Shown one piece after another: positions 34,775-64,000 of a DNA stretch of 64,000 nucleotides (within the stretch, counting starts at the first letter, position 1; every line of letters starts with the position of its first letter). The notes beneath the pieces are model-generated. The model did no database searches and was not told where the DNA came from. It saw only the letters and a program-made list of their open reading frames with translations. The stretch comes from Xenopus tropicalis. Lineage: Eukaryota > Chordata > Amphibia > Anura > Pipidae. Made by a program: the position numbers and the translations under genes. Where the stretch lies: the NCBI RefSeq assembly GCF_000004195.4, contig NC_030677.2, forward strand, positions 40,239,142 to 40,303,141. The letters run 5' to 3'.

Positions 34775-35379
34775 TAGGATTTCAGTTCATTTTGCTACTT
34801 TTGCATAATACATACCCTTACCTCTGGCTTTGATGGAGGGATTTTTAAAGCTTAAAAAATAGACATTTTCAACTTTAATATCTGATATCAGTGATTGAAC
34901 GGATTCATGTACTCACAATAATACTGAGGTGCACAGCTGAGCAACAGCACAAGGTACTAAACATTAAAGGTGAGACACATGTAGAACATTTTTTAAATCT
35001 CTTTTGATGTTCTCAGTTTCAGTTAAACTATTCCAAGGCTATCAGAAAAAGAAAAGCTAGAAGGATTGTTTGTCCTTTAACCTCTGTGCACATTTCAGGG
35101 GATTCTGTGACAACAAGCTAATATCCACGAAATTGGGACTTTATGGCCATCTAAGGCACGTCCTCACACTTTGCAGGAAAAACAAAAGTAGAAGTGGTTT
35201 AATGTTGTACTTGTTGTCTTAAAGAAAGATGATCCTTCAAGTAACATCAGTCGACAAAAAAATGCTCTTTATTTCTCTGAACAAAGCAAATCCCCTCACC
35301 TTAACCCTGAATGGTATGTTGGTGTATAGAACCAATAGCTGTTCTGTTTAGAAAATCATGCTTGCTTTTATGAGATTGT

Positions 35380-35793
35380 TTTAAAAAAATAATTGAAATA
35401 TTAAATAAACCCGATAGGATTGTTTTTCCACTAATAAGGATTAATTATATCTTGGGATCAAGTACAGGTATGGGACCTGTTATCCAGAATGCTTACTACC
35501 TGGGGTTTTCGGATAAGGGATCTTTCCGTAATTTGGATCTCCCTAACTTAAGTCTGCTAAAATTCATTAAAACAGTGAATAAACCCAATAGGATTGTTTT
35601 GCCTCTAATAAGGATTCATTATATCTTAGTTGAGGTCAAGTACAAGGTTCTGTTTTATTATTACAGAGAAAAAGGAAATCATTTTTAAAAATTGGAATTG
35701 TTTAATTAAAATGGTGTCTATGGGAGATGGCCTTTCCGTAATTTGGAACTTTCTGGATAACAGGTTTCCGGATAATGGATCCTATACCTGTAA
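35380..35793 (+). mobile_element. MITE, TACAGGTATGGGA family, nested copies
   Basis: A fragment (35,395-35,463) is interrupted by a second copy starting TACAGGTATGGGACCTGTTA at about 35,464 and ending GGATCCTATACCTGTA. Sequence after it (about 35,793-35,870) repeats that after the copy at 33,299, suggesting a larger duplication of this area. Confidence 0.55.
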
Positions 35794-38700
35794 CAAAAAA
35801 TAACAATAACAAACCAATAGTTTTCTGGCTGTCCCATTTAAGAGCTGGAAAGAGGCACTATAAAAAAAAATAAAGACCAATTAAAATGTTGCTAAGAATA
35901 AGTTATTCTATAACATACTAAAGATCAACTTAAAGCTGAATAACCCCTTTAAGTTGCTATGTATATTTATAACGGAATTCTTACCAACCTAAACCTTGGC
36001 CAGAGAAGCTATGAGCTAGTTATTTAGGAAAGGTGAGCAATATTTGTAATTGTTGTATTAGGTGCTATTTAAAACTAAAAATGATTTGACTATGACATAA
36101 TTAACACTGATTGGGTCATTTATCTCAGACACTCTATTAGATTCCTTACACAATACCCTCAAGAGGACCATGTTCCGTTATCAAAGGCTTTTTAGCAAGC
36201 ACTTTGTTTTCACAAGAAACAACAGCATGACACTCTGCCGCGGAACTCTGTGCTCCTCTGGGAGGGAATAAAGCACCATTTGAGTAGACTGCAAACAGCA
36301 ATGAGACCTATGGGTCTGACCTCCAACTCTAGAACATATAATGCTCATTAAAATAACTGTTCGTCAACAAAAAGGAGTCAGTAAAATGGTATGAAGGTTT
36401 GATGTGGCCTAACAAGAAAACAGAAGTACAGGACTTCATTATATCATATTGAACTATGTTGGAGAAGCTTCACAGCCTTGGTGCACTCCACACATTCTTG
36501 ATAACTGTCCAAAGATTATGGGAAAAGGCACTAGTGACATGTTCATGGTACCCTAGACCTGATGAGGAGCAAAGAAGATGATCTATCTATGTGTCTAAAA
36601 CTGTTTACAATGCAATGAAAGTCCACCAAAAGGCATATGTGACTCCTTAACCTTTATAATTCTGACCAGGGAGCAATGGGGGCGACTGGTGGTCAATGAA
36701 GGGGAAAAAATACAGATGTTTTGGTATCACTGTTGGACTACCAGCCCTGCCCTACTCAATCAATCTTCATTTTTCTAGGGGCCCAGAGATCACCCATGAT
36801 AGCTTAGTTATCAAGATTGGATTTCAGTGATGGAATTCTCCTTTCCTGCCATCATAAATCATTTAGCTTTACACTGATATTGGTTTCTAAGAAGGTACTT
36901 TTTCAACTGACGACTTAACAATAAAATAACCTTAGCATTTCCTCTTTTACGGTTCTTTCTCACTACTTCTCTTTATAGTAATAAATTATTGCTTTTTATT
37001 ACTTTGTACTATAGGGTGTACTTGGTTGGCCAACATCAAACAATGAAATATGTTTATGGCAGCCTACCTCAGTACTGCATGTAGTGTTTCAGGTATTTCT
37101 GTATTGTGGTTGTGTATGAATGTCAAAGGGTCTATTTATACTGGCCATTGTTTAACTTGCATGCCCTGAAGTACTTTTTATATTGCTATTGTGTTACTAT
37201 GTTGTATCTTTGTGATCAGTTAAACCTATGGTTTGTGCAAGGCGAAGGTCAGTGAATTTTAAAATTAAAAATATTGAAATTGTATTACAAAAATTGAAAT
37301 TAGAAAGGGTCCATGTATTGAGCTTGTGTTATAATAATTAAAGAATAAGAGCCCAGTAAATTGGGGGTAATCTTTGTGGGTGCTCAGCATGGACCCCAGG
37401 TAGGCGCACTCCCACCTCACCCTGCCCTGCTTGCTCGCTTATTTGCAGTAGGTAGTGAAGTTAATGTGGTGAAAGGCACTTGGGAGGGGGACTGCCAAAC
37501 AGCCCTCTCTGTGATGGTCTGGGCCTCCCTGCCCTCCAGGCACAGGCTCAGTTGTATGGCAGTTATGCCACTGCTTTTGCTGTTCCTGTCTGGATAAGAC
37601 TGCCTTGGAATTTCAGAGCCTGTTTCTTGTCTTTTGATGGGCTATCTTTTACTCTTTCATATTTTTGTAAAAAATATAAAAAACGTGGCGGAAGCACAGA
37701 GAAAAAGCTTGGAATGTGAAAAATAGGAATGAAAACTTATTCAAAGTTCGTTTAATATGCAAAATTTGTCAGATACATTGAAAGACACTCCTCAGTGCAG
37801 CTCCCGAATGCAGCAGGATTTTGTTGTATAAATAAATGGTTTATTGTTTGTGTAACAAAAGGAATACTAAACACAATAGTCAAGAAGGTGCTGGGAATCC
37901 AGGAATAGGTTGGGAGAAGCAAAGCTTTTATTAGATTTCCGTGTGAACTAAATGCCATAAATCCCTAGCATTTTGATCCAATTTTTAGCTTCCCAAGTGA
38001 CCAGCTGCTTCCTTCCATGGATGTAGAGCACTCTAGGCAAGAGAATGGCAGGTCTAAAGTTGTCATTTATTTTATACACATGCTAAAGGAGCCGCCAAGA
38101 AGCCATTATGTGCTACAGGACTGTTTGGAACTGTGTGGAGTGCACAGAAATTTGCACACAGTTTGCACACACATACACAGGCTTATTTACTATGAGCAGG
38201 GTGCACTAAATTAAAAATGTGGTGCAAGGTCCAGAGCACTGGGAGCCCTGCAGGCAGTAAGTATAAGGCTCCCTTGCCCCTAGTGTCAATAGGTGTGCTT
38301 GATGTACATTCTCTGGATGCCCCCCTCTGGTACGTAGTGCTACAAGGCGTAAGCAGTACCACATACTGAGGGAGATGCAACTTTTTGCACTCGATTCTGG
38401 GAGTGCAATGCCTTTACACCTATAGGTACAAATAAAATGGTGCTTTGTGCATGATTTTTTTGCACTCTTTACCGCGACCCCCCATTCATCCATTTCACAT
38501 ATGAATGGATAACCTAAAACATAACTTTTCAACTTAAAGGAAATTTAAACCTTGAAAACATTGTATTATGCCTTTGCTTAATTGCCATTTCCAGACGTAG
38601 TGGCAAGTGCTATACACATAGGTGGAGTAGGCCTAGTCAAGCCAGTATTGAACCCATCCATGCTGTGAAAACTGGAACATAGTAGGACTTTGGGGATGCT

Positions 38701-40463
38701 GATGTTTCCTTTCCCTTTAAAGAATTCTTCCAATGCTCTTACTTTAAAAACAAGTATGTTCTATTGTTAATGTTGCTTACATTGTTTGAATAAAGAGCTA
38801 GTCTTTATTTTCAGGAAGAGAGTATTCTATAGACAAGTCCCTTCAATCTCAAGCAAAGCTTTTACTACACAGTTGTGTTAAAAGAAAGGTGGTTCAGAGA
38901 AGTCCAACCTTTAGCACTTCCTGCTTAGTTTAAGAACATTAATAAGTTGGGAAAACAGCCAGAGGACCAAGGCCCTAGGGGCAGCGGGCATCAGTAGTCA
39001 AGAGAACAATGTCTGTGTTTGTGTGTGTGTAGTTGCTACAACTACGGGAAAAACATCACTTGTGCTTCATGAATAAAAATAGAAACAGAGCAGTGAAGTT
39101 GATGGTCTTAAAACTGACAAGGCATGCTACTTTACATACTTTGCCTTTATTTATGTTTTATATATTGTCTGTATTGTTGTGTATTGAAACTGTACAGTGC
39201 TACATAAAAATGTATATACAGTATTTATATATATATATATATATAGAATTGACATATCCATAGAGATTGTGGATTGTCATCAGTCCTTTTCCCTATGCGT
39301 CTTTATACACTAGCCTCCCTGTCAGTTTGACACACTAAAGTTAGTTTTACTTTTGAGGCAACTTACTTGCCCTGCTTGGAATCCAAATCAGAATAGCAGT
39401 GCTGTGAGACACAAACGCTAACCAATGCACCACCATATAATGTTTAAAGGCAAGGCCAGATGGCAGACTACCACATATGCTCTGCATAAAAATGTCTATG
39501 GTGATTCTAGAGGGAAGCCAATCCATTCACTATGGATATCTGTCCATTCAGGAATCAAGCCTGCTTGAAAATCTTATCTGGTGATGAACCATATCTAAAG
39601 TTGCCACCTTTGTCCTCAATAAATAATGGAAACACAATTTTGACATTCTGTTGGGAGCACAAAAATTTTCGGGGGGGGGGTGGTATAATCTTGTAAAAAT
39701 GCCAATCTGGCAACATGTTTTTTTATGTTTCCTTGCTTTACAGTAGAAGAAAAGGAAACTACTATCAGTATTCTAGTGCACATGGAATGGACACCCCAAA
39801 TGTCCATTTATTCTATCAGTTGCTAAAAAGACTAATATATTTTCATCTTGCCTGAGAAAATGGACTTTATCAGTCGCATCTGGCAGACATTCTCCCATTT
39901 CCTCTTCCTCATGAGGCATCGCATTGTGCTTGCTTATGTTTCCGGGAGGGCAAGCTCTGATGAATGCTTTCTCGTTTACTCACCTTCATGCACAGAGAAA
40001 GTCCAAGTCAATGAGCTGGAACCAGAAAATAAAGGGGATTCCAGCTCCTGGGGAGACTCATTTGAGGACGGGGCATTACAGTCCTTCAATAGGCTGGAAA
40101 CGGTTTTCATTTGTGTGTGGTCCTCTATTACTAGTGATAGTGACAGGCTCCTATCAGTTATTGGATCACACTTTAAAAATACGTTTTTATAAATCCTTTT
40201 CTTATCTATTAATTGCTAATGACATGAGTGTCTAACATATGGTTAAAAGTAAAGAATGCACTGTAATTAGGAGGCATCTGTTAATATGAGCATTATATAC
40301 AGAGGCTGCCTGCACATCTGGGAAGAAGTTCCAACAGAGGCACCTATTTTAATCAAATTAAGTAACAATTGAAATCCAGGTTTCATGGAGACTGGAAGAA
40401 TTCCAAAGATTTAAAGTGATCAACAGGCACACATAAGGCTGAGTCACGGAGTCATTTATTTAG

Positions 40464-40767
40464 TTAAAGGGGCAGTATACCCCCATGTACAGCATATGTG
40501 CAATGAACATACATTTATTGCCTATTGTTTTAATCACAAAAAATATATGGTATTTGTTTTCTTTATCTAAACAGGGCAAGGATCTGTGCACTTGTAATCA
40601 AATGATCTATCTTGCAAGGACCACACATGGATTAGCTTCAGCCCTGATAGCTTAAGATATAACAAAAAACTGATTTTTAGTATTAAAACATTAGGCAAAA
40701 AGTATGCTCAGCCCAAGCCCTATTCACTGCACTTATGTTGAAAAATGGGGTTTTACTGTCTCTTTAA
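40464..40767. mobile_element. T2/Kolobok-like MITE
   Basis: Starts TTAAAGGGGCAGTATACCCC and ends GGGGTTTTACTGTCTCTTTAA-like, with TTAA at both borders (40,464-40,467 and 40,764-40,767). Related single termini occur at about 22,166, 28,965, 31,878 and 41,308, so fragments of this family are scattered through the window. Confidence 0.65.
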
Positions 40768-41249
40768 TAAACCAGTATTTTTACATTCTATACAGTCTAC
40801 CAGAATGCCAATGGTAACAGAGTTTAAAAAAATGTCTCATAAAGATGAAAAATAGCAGGCCAGGCAGCAGTTTTGGGTGCAGTAATATAGAGGGATCCTG
40901 TAGGGATGCACCAAATGCAACATTTTAGGATCCCTGAATCCTTTGTGAGAGATTCAGCCAAATGCTGAACTGAATCCGAATGTGCAACTTCTGTGTTGAT
41001 TTGAAAAAAGTCACGATTTTAAGGTTAAGATTGAGACCCAGGCAGCAATACCTGGAAGGGCAGTCTCATTACAGAGCACTCATTATATCATTCTACTCTA
41101 AATGCTGTTACCCTCAGTTTCGACCTCAACTACAACTGTGCCCCAACTCTACTCCTATGTATCAAGTGACAGCGCCTACGACTGTCATACTTGCCAGGGA
41201 AAAAAAACTCAAAGACTTAAAAACCAGACACTGTTTTTCTTGTAAAAAT

Positions 41250-43114
41250 ACTCAGTTTAATATTTGATTTAAATTCTTTCTATTATACAAGAACAAGTTT
41301 ACACATTTAAAGGGATACTGACACTCTTATGAAATTTCTGCTGTGCCATTCTCTGGACCTAATGTCCTGACCTCCTTAACTGATAGGCTGCAGCCACTAA
41401 AGAGCACTAGAAGTGGGCACCTAACAGCTCTCCTCTATGGCAGGGCACAGCAGTACAGCTTCAGCTTGTTGGGCTTGGAAGTTCAGGCTGCCCTAGCCCT
41501 GGAAAAGAGAGCAATTTTGAAATTTGCCATCACTAATAGTATCAGGTCCTTTCAATGGAAGTGCAGTCATTTTAAAATATTGTCATTATCTCTTAAAACA
41601 AGAAAAGACATTTAGTGAGTGCTTTTTAAATTAGAAATGTCCAACATGCGTTCCTCAACTAATACCATGGCAAACAGGCTGGGGGAGGGATGCTCAGTAA
41701 CTGCTGGGGACTGGCTCTCCCATCTAAATTACATCTTATAAGGCATAGCTTATCTAAGACACAGCGAGGTTTGAAAAATCTTTTCATCATCATACCGAAA
41801 CTTTCATGAATTAAAATAAAATTCTATATGGCAGCTAATTGGTTCAGTTAGAAAACTTTATACAAAAAATATAAAATTAGAAGTTTATAAAACTGTTCAT
41901 TATATATACACATATAAAACCTTTTACTAATATAAATAACTATATATTACATTTCTTTTCACTACAATGGACTATAAATATGTAAAATGGTGTTTGTGTC
42001 TCCTTTCATCTCTGCTGAATGAATGTATTAAAACTAAATCAGCCTCAGAATGTAAGGCATTTCTGTCACTGGATTGTTTTGCTAGCCTTGATACATAATG
42101 ATGTAGGAACTACCTGGTAACCCTATGCTTTCTAGAAAAGTGAAACAAAATAATGTTAATACTGTTATAATGTCCTGTAATTAAATAACATATTCATTTT
42201 ACAGCTTTGATATAATGACTGTTGATATAGCTTTGATATAATGGCAGGTTTATCATCTATTCTACATTATAATAAATATTCCCCAAAACACCAGATCATC
42301 ATATAAAATGATGGAGTATATATGCTACATTTTAACAACAAATTAACCACTGTTCATCTGTTTCATTTCAGCCTAGGGACAATATTTCATTATTCTATGA
42401 TACAAGTTGTGTAAAAGAAAGGAGTCAAATAATTAAGGCAAATGGTAAAAAATTGCTATTGCTCATGTGTTTGTATGTAGCACACAAGTTACACTTGTTA
42501 TCATCACTCTCCAGTATCCAGGAACTATACCAATCCATAACTGGTATTCTAAAATGACTGGTAGTCAATACACTGTAAGTCTCTCTTACAAAACATGACC
42601 TAATATGAAGCCATGATAACACCATATAACATTATTGACTTTGATTTTCTTGTCTTCAAGACAGAACTGTAGTAGAAATAGTGCAGCAGCAACTCAGTTT
42701 TTCACAGCTCAAGATTTGATATTTCCAAGATTAGTTCAAGGGCATGACTTGCATTAAACACTGTACTGAAGGGGAATCAGGAGTCTTAATATTTTTATCA
42801 GTTACTCTTTCAGTCTCCCATAATGCAATAGCAGACATTTGGTGTCCATACAAGAATCATGGCTTCAGAAGATCCATACTCTGCCCTCAAAATTATATAA
42901 AAATATATTCTTTGTTTAAGGCATTGTCATTTGGAATCTATTCCTTATTGCTGGGTAGATCCAAAGAAGCATACATTTGTCCTTAATATCTTCTGGCCTC
43001 TTGCTGGAAGGAGTTGAAGAAATACAATATTAAGAGTAGTGCACAGGAAGACTAGTTTGTTTGTAGCTCCTAGGAAAGCTTCTTAAATTGAAAGGCACCA
43101 GCCTGCCTCCATGT
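41250..43114 (-). other. kdr: kdr 3' UTR (extent inferred)
   Basis: The region downstream of the kdr stop on the minus strand is AT-rich and has no supported coding sequence. I found no minus-strand AATAAA between about 41,600 and 43,100. The nearest good variant signal I see is ATTAAA near 41,252-41,262, which would give a 3' UTR of about 1.9 kb. The end point is a guess; a T2-like terminus lies at about 41,308. Confidence 0.3.
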
Positions 43115-62539
<19,425 letters not shown>

Positions 62540-62850
62540 CTTCAGCTTTAGCCCAGGTCTGATAGTGATATCCCAGTAGACAGCCAGAGTAAGATACCAG
62601 GGCAGAACCCAGTGGTCCCAGAGACATGGACTGTGATTAGGCCCTGAAGGCAGTGCGCAGGAGGGAAGCAGGCAGGGAGCACTGACAGGTCTCTGAGGTA
62701 AAGTTGCCAGAGATGCTCACTCTGAGGATGTATCTCCAGCGCTACACAGCCAGTCTGTGCTCCACAGGCAACAGCAGCAGCAGCTTCCCAACTTGGCTCC
62801 CAAGCCACGCCCCTACAGCCGAATGCCCGCCCCTCCGCTCGAATTTCTGG
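62540..62850 (-). promoter_or_regulatory. kdr: kdr 5' UTR and GC-box promoter region
   Basis: Upstream of the kdr ATG the sequence becomes more GC-rich. Two GC/KLF-type boxes are visible: the complement of GCCACGCCCC at 62,804-62,813 and of CCCGCCCC at 62,826-62,833, about 265-295 bp before the start codon. No TATA box was seen between them and the ATG, in line with the known TATA-less, Sp1-dependent KDR promoters of mammals. The transcription start is not determined. Confidence 0.45.
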
Positions 62851-64000
62851 CAAGTTGTTTGCTGGGGTTGTTGCTCTGTGTAGCTGCTAGGGAAACGGGA
62901 TGGCTTTTACCCGCGCATCTCCTTGTTCTGCCTAATCTCTTATTATCCTTATTAGTGGTCACATATCTTGCCTAGTTATGCCTAAGCAGCAGCTCAGGTC
63001 ACACAATTAAGCAGTTTGGGGGTTTATGTATTAAAGTTTACAGTAAGTTGTGTGGGAATGTGTCGGTCAGTGCCACAAACCTGTGCTGTGTGAGAAATAG
63101 AGCAGGAAACTGGGGCAGTGTTCCATTTGCACATTTGAAATGGAAACTTATCACCCCCTATATTGTTTCCCCCACAGGAGGTACAGGCTTGTTAGTGCCC
63201 ACTTTGGTTAGGGCAAACAATAATTAAAAAAAAAAAAAAATAGCCCCTGCCAGCATTAGGCTACCTGCACCGGGAGAGAGCTTACAGGTGTGACACATGC
63301 AGGGCTGGGGCTAGGGGTAGGCAGAAGGCAGGTACCTAGGGTGCAATGCTGGGGGGCGCTAGGCACATGCCTCTGCTTCTCCCCTATTGCGTGCCCTTGT
63401 CCCCACACAGGCTGCTTCTTTTTGCTAACAGCGTGGGTGTTGCGTATTTTCTTGCACACTCACCGGCCGCGCTCCCCCCCCCCCTCGCTGCCAGCGCACA
63501 TGCACACATGCTGTCAAAGGAGGGTAACACGATGGGAGAGGAGAGGGGCCATGCAGTGGGCAAGCTGGCCAGCCAGGCTGTCTAGGGCACCCGGCCGCCC
63601 AGGCCCGGCACTGCACACATGCGCGTAGTAAGCGGGTGCCACAACTTGTTTATTATACACATGCGTGTGGCGCAGGAGGGTGAGTCGTATCCACCGCTCC
63701 TATGTCTGGCGCATGTGCATCATTTCTAGGACACAGAGGTACAAACAGCCCTCACCAGCCCACTAAATAGAGTCTATTGCATCTTACTGTTGCCCCTCTG
63801 GCATTTTCCAGTATAACAGATTGCCAGTCCGGGCCTGTATGGAACCTCTTACTTAAGGCCTGTTCAAGGATCGGCCAAAAGTGTTCTCTTGCACGCGCGG
63901 AAGGCCACACTTGCATATGGAGCAGTGGGGAGAAGTCGCCATTGCTATGTATGGGAGCAAAATTTTGGTGCGGCGGGGAGGCATGCCACCCCCAAATTTG

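Larger units (their letters stand above)
30450..41249. other. Intergenic stretch between the kinase gene and kdr
   Basis: Filled mainly by MITE copies (entries above) and unassigned AT-rich sequence. The longest plus-strand frame, 39,848-40,192, has no recognisable domain and overlaps a second open frame, so I do not call it a gene. No RNA gene was recognised. Confidence 0.55.

Noticed and set aside
36120..36700. Possible fossil DNA transposase segment
   Set aside because: The stretch is slightly less AT-rich and reads like old coding DNA in places, but I could not find an open frame or a recognisable transposase motif.
63290..63628. GC-rich open frames near the window end
   Set aside because: They overlap a repeat (CTAGGGGTAGGCAG family) and occur on both strands at once, as expected of GC-rich non-coding DNA.

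Overview
The window is vertebrate genomic DNA, almost certainly from a frog of the genus Xenopus. It is AT-rich, with long introns, GT-AG splicing and dense foldback transposons. These include TTAA-flanked T2/Kolobok-like MITEs and many copies of a MITE that begins TACAGGTATGGGA. The protein evidence fits: one gene is a clear vertebrate VEGF receptor 2 (kdr) with tetrapod exon structure. I cannot choose between X. tropicalis and X. laevis from the sequence alone.

Layout. 1-17,400 is intergenic and repeat-rich, with no gene I can support. 17,409-29,513 (minus strand) holds a STE20/germinal-centre-kinase-like protein kinase gene. It has a short basic/cysteine N-terminal exon, then a tandem array of fifteen tiny phase-0 exons (fourteen of 36 nt, one of 33 nt), each encoding one copy of an acidic 12-residue repeat (consensus KQPDEPTEETIV), then a linker and a complete kinase domain that ends almost at the stop codon. 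30,130-41,250 is intergenic and full of MITEs, apart from a possible 5' UTR exon of the kinase gene at 30,361. 43,115-62,539 (minus strand) is kdr. All 30 coding exons can be placed with consensus splice sites; they sum to 4,008 nt, an intact 1,335-residue receptor with signal peptide, seven Ig domains, a transmembrane helix, a split tyrosine kinase and a signalling tail. 62,540-64,000 is the kdr 5' UTR and promoter side, with GC boxes and no TATA box seen.

The two genes are on the same strand, with the kinase about 13.6 kb downstream of the kdr stop. I see no sequence evidence that they work together. kdr is the endothelial VEGF receptor. The kinase is of unknown function; its layout (basic N-terminus, long acidic repeat spacer, C-terminal STE20-like kinase) suggests a kinase tethered at a membrane, but that is inference.

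The strongest candidate for something undescribed is the micro-exon array at 22,705-28,733. Exons and introns have been amplified together, there is a second-level duplication of a three-exon block, one unit has decayed, and every unit can be skipped or duplicated without changing the reading frame.
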